Under the pieces are notes generated by a model that worked only from the letters and a program-made list of their open reading frames with translations, did not search any database and was not told the origin of the DNA. From the NCBI GenBank assembly GCA_023251875.1, contig JAHEXY010000007.1, positions 62,001-126,000 on the forward strand: 64,000 nt of DNA. Direction: 5' to 3'. This document shows positions 9,804-19,277 of the stretch, in pieces. Both the position numbers and the translations under genes were made by a program. Every line of letters starts with the position of its first letter. Within the stretch, counting starts at the first letter, position 1. The stretch is from Bacteroidota bacterium. Its GTDB lineage: Bacteria; Bacteroidota; Bacteroidia; JAHEXY01.

Positions 9804-10857
9804 TACTCGAATTTTTCACAAAGAATGTGTTTCACTTGCCAGGTACGGATACCCTACTTATTTAATTTCATTAGGTTGCGAAACTAAAAAAGTTGATGGG
9901 GTAAATGTTATTAGTTCAGGACCAAAATTCAGTTCAAAATTTAAGCGCATGACACAAGGTGTGTATTCCGTTTATAAAAAAGCAATTGAAATAAATGCAG
10001 ATGTGTATCACTTTCATGATCCAGAACTTTTATTTGTTGGATGGTTATTGAAGCAAAAAGGCAAAAAAGTAATTTACGATGTTCATGAAGATGTTCCCAG
10101 ACAAATTTTGAGTAAACCATGGATCTGGAAACCTATTCAAACATCTGTTTCTATTGGAACAGAAAAAATAGAAAATTTTATTGCATCCAAATTAAGTGGC
10201 ATTATTACCGCAACGTCTACAATTGCAAATCGATTTTCTCAAATAAATAAAAATACAATTGCTATTAATAATTACCCTTTACTTGAAGAATTACAAACCA
10301 ATACTATTTGGGAAAACAAAAAAAATGAAATTTGTTATATTGGAGGTATTTCGATTGTTAGAGGAATTGTAGAACTTAATAAAGCCATTGCCTTTAATAC
10401 AACTATTAAATTAAATTTAGTAGGAAATTTTCAACCGCCCTCTCTAGCAAAAGAATTAGAACCTCATTTATTTTGGAAACAAATAAACTATTTGGGATTT
10501 GTTGATCGAAAAAAAATAGCAGAAATATTAGCTGTTTCCAAAGTTGGAATGGTTACACTCCATCCTATTATTAATTATTTAGATGCCCATCCCATTAAAA
10601 TGTTCGAATACATGTCGGCAGGCATTCCTGTAATAGCATCCAATTTCCCTTTATGGAAAAGTATTGTTGAAGGGAATCAATGTGGAATATGTATAAATCC
10701 AATGAATCCAAAAGAAATTGCAGATGCAATAACTTACTTACTGGCGCATGACAAAGAAGCTGAACAAATGGGGAAAAACGGAAGAAAAGCCATTGAAGAA
10801 AAATTCAATTGGGAAATGGAAGAACAAAAGCTAATCGCTTTTTATCAAAATCTCTAA
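9757..10857 (+). CDS. Glycosyltransferase family 4 protein
   Basis: About 366 residues from the ATG at 9757, which leads straight into MTKTICHLTSVHQYNDTRIF, the standard N-terminus of this subfamily. An upstream ATG at 9736 would overlap the O-antigen ligase further and adds nothing conserved. Other marks are VYHFHDPELLFVGWLLK, KVIYDVHEDVPRQI and the donor-side HPIKMFEYMSAGIPVIASNF. It probably acts on the same surface glycan as its two upstream neighbours. Its stop overlaps by 4 bp, tail to tail, with the antibiotic-monooxygenase-like gene. Confidence 0.9.
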   Translation: MTKTICHLTSVHQYNDTRIFHKECVSLARYGYPTYLISLGCETKKVDGVNVISSGPKFSSKFKRMTQGVYSVYKKAIEINADVYHFHDPELLFVGWLLKQKGKKVIYDVHEDVPRQILSKPWIWKPIQTSVSIGTEKIENFIASKLSGIITATSTIANRFSQINKNTIAINNYPLLEELQTNTIWENKKNEICYIGGISIVRGIVELNKAIAFNTTIKLNLVGNFQPPSLAKELEPHLFWKQINYLGFVDRKKIAEILAVSKVGMVTLHPIINYLDAHPIKMFEYMSAGIPVIASNFPLWKSIVEGNQCGICINPMNPKEIADAITYLLAHDKEAEQMGKNGRKAIEEKFNWEMEEQKLIAFYQNL

Positions 10858-11144
10858 GTAATAATATTCTGTACACTCCAAGTCTCGGCCTTTTCAGCAA
10901 ACAGAATTTTAGTTTTTGCCCAAGTAGTTTTAAATAATTCTGAATGTCTGTACTTTTCTAAATGTTCTTCACTTTCCCAATGGCTATAGGTAAAAAAAAT
11001 GGTGGGTTTTTGAATATCATTAAGTAATTCTACATACTTGCAACCTTCAAAATTTCTAATTTTGTCTTTTGTTGTTAAAAAAATCTGCTTAAAGTTGTCT
11101 AATTCTTCCGCTCTAAAGCTCATTTTTACTATTCTTACTATCAT
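10854..11144 (-). CDS. Antibiotic biosynthesis monooxygenase (ABM) domain protein
   Basis: The 96-residue single-domain protein has the ferredoxin-like ABM pattern: MIVRIVKMSFRAEELDNFKQ, then FEGCKYVELLNDI, TIFFTYSHWESEEHLEKYRH and a C-terminal FAEKAETW. Family members include small quinone or heme-degrading monooxygenases, but many are uncharacterised. The substrate is unknown here. It is convergent with the glycosyltransferase and shares 4 bp with it. Confidence 0.88.
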   Translation of the reverse strand: MIVRIVKMSFRAEELDNFKQIFLTTKDKIRNFEGCKYVELLNDIQKPTIFFTYSHWESEEHLEKYRHSELFKTTWAKTKILFAEKAETWSVQNIIT

Positions 11145-11162
11145 ATTCTTATTCTAAAATTG

Positions 11163-11170
11163 TACCTTTG
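11163..11170 (+). promoter_or_regulatory. Candidate -7 box for the M49 peptidase gene
   Basis: TACCTTTG fits TAnnTTTG. It lies 110 bp upstream of the start at 11281, so the leader would contain the AT-rich repeat at 11243-11278. Confidence 0.4.
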
Positions 11171-11242
11171 CAACTCAATTAATCGAAAAGATTTTAAAGA
11201 TTGAAAAGAATCTAAACCTGTTCTAAAAATATAGAGGGTAAC

Positions 11243-11278
11243 AATTTTTCAATTTTAAATCTTCCAATTTTCAATTTC
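11243..11278. repeat. ATTTTCAATTTT-type simple repeat upstream of M49 gene
   Basis: A run of ttttcaattttaaatcttcc and attttcaatttctt ends just before the ATG at 11281. A reverse-complement version of the same motif lies after the gene at 13349-13391, so the gene is bracketed by inverted copies. Confidence 0.5.
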
Positions 11279-11280
11279 TT

Positions 11281-13347
11281 ATGAAGATATTTAAAACTTA
11301 TTATTTAGCAATTTTTTTAGTGATGCTAATTGCAGGTTGCGGATCATGCAATCACGATAAAAACAACAATCAAAATGCTTTGGATACTTTTCAGTATAAT
11401 GTTGATCGCTTTGCCGATTTAAAAGTAATTGCATTTCAAATTCCAGGATTTGATCAATTAACCTTGCCACAAAAAAAATTGGTTTATTACTTATCTCAAG
11501 CGGCTCTCTCAGGAAGAGACATTATCTGGGACCAAAACTACAAACATAATTTATGCGTACGCAGAACGCTTGAAGCAATTGTTAACTCTTACAAGGGAGA
11601 CACAGCATCATCTGATTATCAAAAATTCATGCTCTATACTAAAAGAGTTTGGTTCTCTAATGGTATTCACCATCACTATTCAACTGATAAAATTTTACCT
11701 GAATTTTCTCAGGCATATTTTAACGATTTGGTTAATAATTCAGATCTAGCAATGCTTCCCTTAAACCAAAATGAAACGGTTGATCAGTTAATTGCAAGAT
11801 TAACACCTATTATTTTTGATCCTAAAGTTGATGCTAAACGTGTTAACCAAGCCGAAAATGTTGATTTAATTGCTACCTCTGCCAATAATTTTTACGAAGG
11901 CTTAACTCAAAAAGAAGTGGAAGATTATTATGCACATCTTATTGATAAAAATGACACTACCCCTATTATGCACGGACTTAATTCTAAACTCATAAAAGAT
12001 AACGATGAGATAATGGAAAAAACCTGGAAGGTTAGAGGAATGTATGCCCAAGCCATTGAAAAAATTGTTTATTGGCTACAAAAAGCTCAGGAAATTACTG
12101 AAAATGATCAACAGAAAAAATCACTCGGTTTATTAATTGAATTTTACAAAACCGGTGATCTTAAAAAATTTGATGAATACAGCATTGAATGGGTAAAAGA
12201 TACGGCTGCAATTGTAGATGTTGTAAATGGTTTTATTGAAGTATATGGAGATCCATTAAGCATGAGAGGCACATTTGAATCAGTGGTTTCTTTTAAAGAT
12301 ATGGAGGCAACCCATCGTATTGCTGCTATTGGTTCTCAAGCCCAATGGTTCGAAGATCATAGTTCTATTATGGATCAACACAAAAAGAAAAATGTAAAAG
12401 GAATTACTGCAAAAGTTATAACTGTGGTAACCGAAAGTGGAGATGCCGCCCCAACAACACCTATTGGTGTTAACCTTCCTAACTCAGATTGGATTAGAGC
12501 AGTACATGGCTCTAAATCTGTAAACCTAGGTAATATTGTAAATGCAATTGATATGTCAACCCAAGGTGATGGACAATTAGAAGAGTTTGCCGCTTCACAA
12601 GAAGAAATAGATCGTGCAAAAGCTTATGGAGGCTTAGCCGGTAAATTACATACGGATATGCACGAGGTAATTGGCCATGCTTCAGGTCAAATTGAGGCAG
12701 GTATTGGTATGCCTAAAGAAACACTAAAAAGTTATGGATCAGCTTTAGAAGAAGGCCGAGCCGATTTAGTGGCACTGTATTATTTAATGGACCAAAAACT
12801 AGTGGATATAGGAGTAATGCCTTCTATTGAAGTGGGAAAAGCCGCTTATGATCACTATATCTTAAATGGATTAGTACTACAACTAAAACGCATTAAATTG
12901 GGAGATAATATTGAAGAAGCTCACATGCGTAACCGACAAATGATTGCTAAATGGACTTATGAGCATGGTAAAAAAGACAATGTAATTGAAAAAATAAGCA
13001 AGGATGGAAAAACCTATTTTGTAATTCATGACTATACTAAATTAAGAGAACTTTTTGGTCAATTGCTTAAAGAAGTTCAACGCATTAAATCGCAAGGCGA
13101 TTATGAAGCCGGAAAAAACTTAATTGAAGATTATGGCGTAAAAGTAGATCAGGATTTATTAAAAGAAATTCTCGACCGAGTTAGTAAATTAAATATAGCT
13201 CCCTACATTGGTTTTGTATATCCAACACTTGAAGCCGTTGAAAATAATGGAGAAATTACAGATGTAAAAGTGAATTACAATTTCAATTTCAAAGATCAAA
13301 TGCTTAAGTATGCAAAGGAATATTCTTTCTTGCCTACATACAATTAA
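11281..13347 (+). CDS. M49 family peptidase (dipeptidyl-peptidase III-like), lipoprotein
   Basis: The 688-residue protein has a lipoprotein signal with lipobox LIAGC (Cys20), so it is probably anchored in the periplasm or outer membrane. The zinc site is complete: HEVIGH at about residue 461 (M49 motif HExxGH) and EEGRAD at about residue 490 (EExxAD). The surrounding LHTDMHEVIGHASGQIE and LEEGRADLVALYYLMDQ are typical of bacterial DPP III. It would remove dipeptides from the N-terminus of oligopeptides. The length fits the family. The gene stands alone between repeats, with a candidate promoter at 11163. Confidence 0.93.
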   Translation: MKIFKTYYLAIFLVMLIAGCGSCNHDKNNNQNALDTFQYNVDRFADLKVIAFQIPGFDQLTLPQKKLVYYLSQAALSGRDIIWDQNYKHNLCVRRTLEAIVNSYKGDTASSDYQKFMLYTKRVWFSNGIHHHYSTDKILPEFSQAYFNDLVNNSDLAMLPLNQNETVDQLIARLTPIIFDPKVDAKRVNQAENVDLIATSANNFYEGLTQKEVEDYYAHLIDKNDTTPIMHGLNSKLIKDNDEIMEKTWKVRGMYAQAIEKIVYWLQKAQEITENDQQKKSLGLLIEFYKTGDLKKFDEYSIEWVKDTAAIVDVVNGFIEVYGDPLSMRGTFESVVSFKDMEATHRIAAIGSQAQWFEDHSSIMDQHKKKNVKGITAKVITVVTESGDAAPTTPIGVNLPNSDWIRAVHGSKSVNLGNIVNAIDMSTQGDGQLEEFAASQEEIDRAKAYGGLAGKLHTDMHEVIGHASGQIEAGIGMPKETLKSYGSALEEGRADLVALYYLMDQKLVDIGVMPSIEVGKAAYDHYILNGLVLQLKRIKLGDNIEEAHMRNRQMIAKWTYEHGKKDNVIEKISKDGKTYFVIHDYTKLRELFGQLLKEVQRIKSQGDYEAGKNLIEDYGVKVDQDLLKEILDRVSKLNIAPYIGFVYPTLEAVENNGEITDVKVNYNFNFKDQMLKYAKEYSFLPTYN

Positions 13348-13348
13348 G

Positions 13349-13391
13349 GGATTGAAAATTTAAAATTGAAGATTGAAAAATTGAAATTGTA
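13349..13391. repeat. Inverted copy of the AT-rich repeat after M49 gene
   Basis: The sequence ggattgaaaatttaaaattg followed by aagattgaaaaattgaaattg is close to the reverse complement of the repeat at 11243-11278. It lies directly after the M49 stop codon. Low complexity makes chance similarity possible. Confidence 0.45.
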
Positions 13392-13507
13392 AAAGCTAAT
13401 TGATAACACAAATGCCATTTTGGCGCTTTTAGGCTTTGGCATAATGCTTGTCAATAGGCTTTTCAATCAAAACTTTAAAACATTGCAACTTTATAACTTT
13501 TAAACTT

Positions 13508-15331
13508 ATGACAACCGGTAAATTAAACGTACAAGCTGAAAATATTTTCCCAATCATTAAGAAATTTTTGTATTCTGATCACGATATTTTTTTAAGAGAA
13601 TTGGTTTCTAATGCAGTAGATGCCACACAAAAATTAAAAACCTTAGCGGCTGTTGGAGAATACAAAGAAGAGTTAGGAGATACTTCAATAGAAATTTTAT
13701 TGAATAAAGATGCCAAAACGCTTACTATTAAAGATAAAGGCATTGGAATGAGTGCTGAAGAAGTAGAAAAATACATCAATCAAATTGCATTTTCAGGAGC
13801 CGAAGAATTTGTAAAAAAATACGAAACACAAGCCGCTACCAATCCCATTATTGGTCATTTTGGATTAGGTTTCTATTCTTCTTTTATGGTTGCCAATAGA
13901 GTAGAAATGCTTACCAAATCATTTAAAAAAGAAGCCAATGGCGTTAAATGGACTTGTGAGGGATCTGTTGATTTTGATTTAACTGAATACACAGAAAAAA
14001 CTACAAGAGGAACTGAACTTACCTTGTATATTGCAGAAGACTCCATTGAATTTTTAGAAGAAAGTAAAATTCAATCACTGCTCGAAAAATATTGCAAATT
14101 TTTACCGGTTGAAATTAAATTTAATGATAAAGTAATTAACAATACATCTCCTGCATGGACTAAAAAACCTGCTGACTTAAAAGATGAAGATTATAAAAGT
14201 TTTTATCACGAATTGTATCCTTATTCATTTGAAGAACCTTTATTTTGGATTCATCTTAATGTTGATTACCCTTTTAATTTAACAGGTATCTTATACTTTC
14301 CTAAAGTAAAAGACAAACTACAACTTAATAAAGAAAACAAAATTAAATTGTATTGCAATCAGGTTTTTGTAACAGATTCTGTTGAAGGTATTGTTCCTGA
14401 TTTTTTAATGTTAATGCATGGAGTAATTGATTCCCCTGATATTCCTCTCAATGTTTCCAGAAGTTATCTTCAAAGTGATAGCAACGTAAAAAAAATAAGC
14501 AGTTATATTACCCGCAAAGTAGCTGAACGCTTAGAACAACTTTTTAAACAAGACCGTAAACAATTTGAAGAAAAATGGGACGACATTAAAATTTTCATTC
14601 AATACGGTATGTTATCAGATGAAAAATTTTATGAAAAGGCCAATAAATTTGCCCTATTAAAAAATACCGAAGGCAAGTATTTTACTATAGAAGAATATGC
14701 CGAACATATAAAGCCATTACAAACCAATAAAGACAATAAATTAGTATATATCTATACCAGCAATCAAGAAGAACAATTCAGTTATATTGAAGCTTCTAAA
14801 GAAAGAGGATATGATATTTTATTATTTGATAGCGTTGTAGATAGTCATTATATAGGTCACCTTGAAAGAAAATTAGAAAATACCTCTTTTGTTCGTGTTG
14901 ATTCAAGTACTGTTGATAAATTAATCAATGCTGATGACAGCCAGCCTTCAAAATTAAGTGATGAGCAAAAAAACTTTCTTAAACCCCTTGTTGAAGCAAT
15001 TGTGCCAAAAGAAAAATTTGATGTGCTATTTGAAAGCATGAGCGAGAAAGACCAGCCAATTGTTATTACTCAAACCGAATTTATGCGCAGGATGAAAGAC
15101 ATGTCGGCCTTATCGGGCGGAGGAATGAATTTTGGCGCCATGTATGAAAAATTTAATTTAATTGTAAATACAAATCACCCCCTTATAAGTAAAATAACAC
15201 TTGAAACAGACGCTATTAAGCAAACTAACATGCTTAAGCAAGCTACTGACTTAGCATTTCTATCACAAAATTTATTAAAAGGAAAAGACCTAAACGATTT
15301 TATCAAACGATCTCTTGAATTAATCAATTAA
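13508..15331 (+). CDS. htpG: Molecular chaperone HtpG (Hsp90)
   Basis: HtpG is an ATP-dependent cytoplasmic chaperone. I start it at the ATG at 13508 (MTTGKLNVQAENIFPIIKKF); an upstream in-frame ATG at 13448 adds twenty residues with no Hsp90 character. The GHKL ATPase domain shows FLRELVSNAVDATQKL, IKDKGIGMSAEEVEKYINQ, IAFSGAEEF and IIGHFGLGFYSSFMVA. The middle domain has GILYFPKV, KLYCNQVFVTD and DSPDIPLNVSRSYLQSD. The C-terminal dimerisation region ends in FIKRSLELIN. The length of about 607 residues is normal for Bacteroidota HtpG. No CIRCE element is visible upstream. Confidence 0.97.
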   Translation: MTTGKLNVQAENIFPIIKKFLYSDHDIFLRELVSNAVDATQKLKTLAAVGEYKEELGDTSIEILLNKDAKTLTIKDKGIGMSAEEVEKYINQIAFSGAEEFVKKYETQAATNPIIGHFGLGFYSSFMVANRVEMLTKSFKKEANGVKWTCEGSVDFDLTEYTEKTTRGTELTLYIAEDSIEFLEESKIQSLLEKYCKFLPVEIKFNDKVINNTSPAWTKKPADLKDEDYKSFYHELYPYSFEEPLFWIHLNVDYPFNLTGILYFPKVKDKLQLNKENKIKLYCNQVFVTDSVEGIVPDFLMLMHGVIDSPDIPLNVSRSYLQSDSNVKKISSYITRKVAERLEQLFKQDRKQFEEKWDDIKIFIQYGMLSDEKFYEKANKFALLKNTEGKYFTIEEYAEHIKPLQTNKDNKLVYIYTSNQEEQFSYIEASKERGYDILLFDSVVDSHYIGHLERKLENTSFVRVDSSTVDKLINADDSQPSKLSDEQKNFLKPLVEAIVPKEKFDVLFESMSEKDQPIVITQTEFMRRMKDMSALSGGGMNFGAMYEKFNLIVNTNHPLISKITLETDAIKQTNMLKQATDLAFLSQNLLKGKDLNDFIKRSLELIN

Positions 15332-15350
15332 AGAGAAGGAATAGACATAC

Positions 15351-15367
15351 TAAAATAGAGTATTTTA
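15351..15367 (+). terminator. AT-rich hairpin after htpG
   Basis: TAAAATA-GAG-TATTTTA is a perfect 7-bp inverted repeat 20 bp after the htpG stop. It is short and followed by only a few T residues, so terminator function is uncertain. Confidence 0.35.
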
Positions 15368-15713
15368 TTGCTTGGCCATCTTCTTTCTACATGGCAAATA
15401 ATTGATATTTGTGATTTGTAAGTACTTGTAATAAGTATCATTGCATTAGTGTAAATCAAAATATCTAATGATTTAGTCTAGAATTTGTAATTCCGATCAC
15501 ATTATATCTAAGGTAATTTCGTTCTATGCATTTGGTGTATTCCATTTTGTATTATAAATACATACGGCATATATAATAAATAGATATGGCATTTGAATAA
15601 ATTAACACGTAATTATACACAACCATCCTTGATTTTGGTTGAATTAATTATGACCTTTGCAAAAAATTTAACCCTTAGTTTTTAATTACAAGAAATCCTA
15701 ATTTTTTAAGCCT
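15368..15713. other. AT-rich intergenic region before the DUF1972 glycosyltransferase
   Basis: No gene or RNA is apparent. It contains imperfect direct repeats (acatacggcatatat and agatatggcattt near 15563-15595). Close to the downstream gene there is a promoter-like pair: TTTTGG near 15633 and GACCTTTGC at 15652-15660, with spacing compatible with Bacteroidota -33/-7 elements. Confidence 0.4.
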
Positions 15714-16904
15714 TTGAAAAAGAAACTAGCAATTATTGGAATAAAAGGTTATCCTTATGTTTATGGTGGCTATGAAACCTTTGTAACAGAGCTTGTTCAG
15801 AGAATAAGTGATCGTTATGAAATTCATGTATACTGTCATAGGAGCCTTTTTGAAGAACGGCCTAAAATAGTAAATGGCGTTCACCTGCATTATATTCCTG
15901 CAATTGAAGGAAAATCGTTTAGTCAACTTTCACATAGCTTTTTAAGTACCATGCATGCCGTATTTACAGGTTATGATTTATGTTTATATGTAAATACAGC
16001 TAATGGCCCATTTGGATATGTTACAAGATTATTCAATATAAAATCTGCCATTAATGTTGATGGTCTTGAATGGTTAAGACCCAAATGGAAAGGCCTTGGA
16101 GCAAAATATTTTTATTGGGCATCAAAAACGGCTACTAAAGCATTTGATGTTTTAATTGCCGATTCTAGTGAAATGGCAAAAATATATGAAAATATGTTTA
16201 ATGCCCGTCCAGAATTTATTGCTTATGGCGCCAATATTAAAGAAAAAAAGACTACATCTAATATTGAACAATTTGGTATTGAAAAAGGAGAGTATTATTT
16301 AATTGTTGGCCGTTTGATTCCAGATAACAATTCAGACTTAATTGTAAAAGGATTTTTAAAAAGTGGTTCAAAGAAAAAATTGGTAATTGTAGGAGATGTT
16401 CCCTATAAAGATGCCTATGCCGAAAAAATAAAAAGCTATGCTTGTGAAAATGTAATTTTTACAGGATATGTAACCAGTGGTGATTTATTGTATGATTTAT
16501 ATGCAAATAGCTATTGTTATTTACATGGCCATGAATACGGAGGAACAAATCCTACTTTATTAAAAGCATTGGCATATAAATGTGCAATACTTGCTTTGGA
16601 TACTGTTTTTAGTCAAGAAGTTTTATTGGGAAGAAAACACGGTGTGTACTTTCAAAAAAGTGAAAACTCAGTAGCTGCTCAAATTAGATTAATGGATCGT
16701 TTGCCTTTAATGACACAACGTTTAAAAAGTATAGCTCAAAATAGAATTAGAGAAAACTATACTTGGGAAAAAATTGCTGATCAGTATGACAATATGTTTC
16801 AACAAATGTTAGGAGGCAAAACTGTACCGGAAGTGGTATTGTATCCATCAAAGCAAAATAATCTTTTGCCTAACTCAGGTGAGTTTATTAGTACAGCAAA
16901 ATAA
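15714..16904 (+). CDS. DUF1972 / GT4 glycosyltransferase (rhamnosyltransferase-like)
   Basis: The 396-residue protein starts at a TTG codon at 15714 (KKKLAIIGIKGYPYVYGGYE); no ATG is available before this conserved segment. The N-terminal DUF1972 pattern (GIKGYPYVYGGYETFVTEL) and FNIKSAINVDGLEWLRPKWK are diagnostic. The donor domain has YYLIVGRLIPDNNSDLIVKG and HGHEYGGTNPTLLKALAYKC. It probably transfers a deoxyhexose such as rhamnose to a lipid-linked or surface glycan. The gene stands alone, away from the 7386-10857 block. The last 30 residues are unlike the family core. Confidence 0.92.
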   Translation: MKKKLAIIGIKGYPYVYGGYETFVTELVQRISDRYEIHVYCHRSLFEERPKIVNGVHLHYIPAIEGKSFSQLSHSFLSTMHAVFTGYDLCLYVNTANGPFGYVTRLFNIKSAINVDGLEWLRPKWKGLGAKYFYWASKTATKAFDVLIADSSEMAKIYENMFNARPEFIAYGANIKEKKTTSNIEQFGIEKGEYYLIVGRLIPDNNSDLIVKGFLKSGSKKKLVIVGDVPYKDAYAEKIKSYACENVIFTGYVTSGDLLYDLYANSYCYLHGHEYGGTNPTLLKALAYKCAILALDTVFSQEVLLGRKHGVYFQKSENSVAAQIRLMDRLPLMTQRLKSIAQNRIRENYTWEKIADQYDNMFQQMLGGKTVPEVVLYPSKQNNLLPNSGEFISTAK

Positions 16905-16931
16905 TTATACATTAGACTTCTTGCGTTAGTG

Positions 16932-17018
16932 AAAGATTGCTTCGCTATTGCTCACAATGGCGCCCTTAAATTACCCGTCATTACGAGTTCCACATTTTCG
17001 TGGAATGAAGTAATCTCA
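16932..17018. repeat. Dispersed GATTGCTTC / GAAGTAATC inverted repeat element
   Basis: The left part (agattgcttcgctattgctc, then acaatggcg) and the right part (cgtcattacgag ... gaatgaagtaatct) are imperfect inverted copies of the dispersed element common in Bacteroidota genomes. A small inner hairpin TTCCAC...GTGGAA lies in the right half. It sits between convergent genes and may serve as a transcript end. Confidence 0.6.
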
Positions 17019-17070
17019 TCATTATACGACTTACAAAAGAGGTCTATTAGATTATAAAATTTCAAACTGT

Positions 17071-17094
17071 CCCTTTCTTTTGGAGAGGGATAGG
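17071..17094. repeat. Dispersed GGAGAGGG palindromic repeat, copy 2 (truncated)
   Basis: CCCTTTCTTTTGGAGAGGGA followed by TAGG is a degenerate, shortened copy of the element at 5509. As at 5509, it ends next to the stop codon of a minus-strand gene, 1 bp from the acyl-CoA dehydrogenase stop. Confidence 0.65.
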
Positions 17095-17095
17095 C

Positions 17096-18274
17096 TTACG
17101 AAAAAGCATTAATACCTGTAACATCCATTCCTGTTATTAGTAAATGAATATCATGAGTTCCTTCGTAAGTAACTACAGATTCCAAATTCATCATGTGACG
17201 CATGATTGAATATTCTCCTGTAATACCCATTGCGCCTAAAATTTGTCTTGCCTCACGTGCTATTTTCATAGCCATTTCAATATTATTTCTTTTAGCCATC
17301 GAAATTTGAGCTGGAGTGGCCCTATCTTCATTTTTTAATACTCCTAATCGCCATGATAAAAGTTGAGCCTTAGTAATCTCAGTAATCATTTCAGCCAATT
17401 TTTTTTGAGTTAATTGAAATGAGGCAATGGGTTTCCCAAATTGAATTCGCTCTTTTGAATACCTTAAAGCTGTATCGTAACAATCCATTGCAGCACCAAT
17501 TGCTCCCCATGAAATACCATAACGTGCAGAATTTAAACAACTCAAGGGCCCTTTTAATCCTTTTATGTTAGGAAACACATTCTCTTTCGGAATTTTTACA
17601 TTCTGGAAAATTAATTCACCTGTTGCCGATGCTCTTAAAGACCATTTATTATGCGTTTCAGGAGTGGAAAAACCTTGCATTCCTCTTTCTACAACCATTC
17701 CACGAATATCTCCATTTTCATCTTTTGCCCATACCACAGCAATATCTGCGAAAGGAGCATTAGAAATCCACATTTTAGCGCCATTCAACAAATAATGATC
17801 GCCTTTATCTTTAATATTGCTGATCATTCCCGAAGGGTTTGAACCATGATCCGGTTCTGTAAGCCCAAAGCAACCCATAAATGAGCCACTGGCTAATTGG
17901 GGTAAATATTTTTTTTTCTGTTCTTCACTTCCAAATTTATAAATAGGAAACATAACCAACGAACTTTGAACCGAAGCAGTAGATCGTATTCCCGAATCAC
18001 CTCTTTCTAATTCTTGCATGATTAATCCATAAGAAATTTGATCAAGTCCCGCCCCACCATATTGGGCAGGAATATAAGGGCCAAAGCCTCCAATCTCAGC
18101 CAACCCTTTTAATAATTGTTTAGGAAAAACTGCTTTCTGACAAGCATCTTCAATAACAGGAGACACTTCTCTTTTAACCCATTCTCTTGCAGAATTTCGT
18201 ATTAACTTTTGTTCATCCGTTAATAGTTCATCCACTAAGTAATAATCCGGTGCTTGAAATTTATCACTAGCCAT
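17096..18274 (-). CDS. Acyl-CoA dehydrogenase, glutaryl-CoA dehydrogenase type
   Basis: The 392-residue FAD enzyme has the glutaryl-CoA dehydrogenase signatures GCFGLTEPDHGSNPSGM, NGAKMWISNAPFADIAVVWA and WSLRASATGELIFQNVKIP. The C-terminal ESVVTYEGTHDIHLLITG carries the catalytic glutamate. GCDH oxidises and decarboxylates glutaryl-CoA to crotonyl-CoA in lysine and tryptophan breakdown. Among acyl-CoA dehydrogenases the TEPDHGSNP string and length favour this subtype, but substrate is inferred. A candidate promoter (TACATTTG) lies about 38 bp upstream. Confidence 0.9.
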   Translation of the reverse strand: MASDKFQAPDYYLVDELLTDEQKLIRNSAREWVKREVSPVIEDACQKAVFPKQLLKGLAEIGGFGPYIPAQYGGAGLDQISYGLIMQELERGDSGIRSTASVQSSLVMFPIYKFGSEEQKKKYLPQLASGSFMGCFGLTEPDHGSNPSGMISNIKDKGDHYLLNGAKMWISNAPFADIAVVWAKDENGDIRGMVVERGMQGFSTPETHNKWSLRASATGELIFQNVKIPKENVFPNIKGLKGPLSCLNSARYGISWGAIGAAMDCYDTALRYSKERIQFGKPIASFQLTQKKLAEMITEITKAQLLSWRLGVLKNEDRATPAQISMAKRNNIEMAMKIAREARQILGAMGITGEYSIMRHMMNLESVVTYEGTHDIHLLITGMDVTGINAFS

Positions 18275-18311
18275 ATGGTCTTTTTCTTTTAATTAAAAAA
18301 TGAATCTAAAA

Positions 18312-18319
18312 CAAATGTA
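18312..18319 (-). promoter_or_regulatory. Candidate -7 box for acyl-CoA dehydrogenase gene
   Basis: On the minus strand the sequence reads TACATTTG, matching TAnnTTTG, 38 bp upstream of the start at 18274. Confidence 0.45.
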
Positions 18320-18394
18320 CTTATCTTTTAAAATAAATTTATTAATACCTTTACGTTTTTATCTTCAAATACAAAAATCAAACAAATTTATTTT

Positions 18395-19243
18395 ATGACT
18401 AAGAAAATTACGCTATCATTCTTTTTTATTGCAATTGCCTTTATTTCATTTAATATTTTTAACCATGCAAATTCATATACCTCGGGTGCTCCATCAGGAA
18501 TGTGTGCTTCTCCATCCGATGGTGGACTAACTTGTGCTGCATGTCATGGAGGTTCTGCTCAAAACAAAATCGGATGGATTACTTCAGATGTGCCATCTTC
18601 TGGTTATGTTCCTGGGCAAACCTATACCATTACTGCTACAGCAAGTTTAACAGGAATAAGTAAATTTGGCTTTGAACTTACTCCGCAAGACGGATCTGGC
18701 AATTTAATGGGAACAATGGCTGTAACGAATAGTAATGAACAACAATTATTGAGTAGCGGCAAATATCTTACGCATACTACCGCGGGAACAGCTGGTACAA
18801 ACAATTCAAAAACATGGTCTTTTAATTGGACTGCTCCAATTAAAGGAAGCGGAAGCCTTACATTTTATGGAACTTTTCTTGCAGCAAATGGCAATTTTGG
18901 AACTGATGGAGACTCGGTATATGCTTCTACTCTTTCTCTTAGCGAAGACGTTTCAACCGGTATTTCCAATCTAAAAAATTCAACAAATAATATTAGTATT
19001 TTTCCTAATCCAATAAATGCTGCATTTAGTATTACCTACGAAAATGAAAAAAGTAGCCCTATTGTTATAGAGCTTGTTGATCTTTCAGGAAAAACAATTT
19101 ATAAATTGGTCGATGCAAATAGAAAATCCGGAAAAAACATAGAATACCTCCATTTACCTAATCAAGCTAGTTCTGGAGTTTATTTTATAAAATTAAGCAA
19201 TGGAAGTTCATCTTACTTGAACAAAGTAATGCTTAACAAATAA
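18395..19243 (+). CDS. T9SS type A protein with CxxCH motif (choice-of-anchor V-like), paralogue 1
   Basis: The 282-residue secreted protein has an N-terminal signal peptide (MTKKITLSFFFIAIAFISFN) and a short cysteine-rich segment GGLTCAACHGGSAQ with a c-type heme-like CxxCH (CAACH). A Reelin/choice-of-anchor-like beta domain follows (SGYVPGQTYTITATASLTGI, then FGFELTPQDGSG and TWSFNWTAPIKGSGSLTFYG). The end is a T9SS type A sorting domain (ISIFPNPINAAFSITYE ... SGVYFIKLSNGSSSYLNKVM). It is probably exported to the surface. The CxxCH could bind heme if matured. It is 34 bp upstream of a close paralogue, so the two are probably co-transcribed. Confidence 0.85.
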   Translation: MTKKITLSFFFIAIAFISFNIFNHANSYTSGAPSGMCASPSDGGLTCAACHGGSAQNKIGWITSDVPSSGYVPGQTYTITATASLTGISKFGFELTPQDGSGNLMGTMAVTNSNEQQLLSSGKYLTHTTAGTAGTNNSKTWSFNWTAPIKGSGSLTFYGTFLAANGNFGTDGDSVYASTLSLSEDVSTGISNLKNSTNNISIFPNPINAAFSITYENEKSSPIVIELVDLSGKTIYKLVDANRKSGKNIEYLHLPNQASSGVYFIKLSNGSSSYLNKVMLNK

Positions 19244-19277
19244 AACTAACAAATTATCATTTTATTAATTATTCCGT

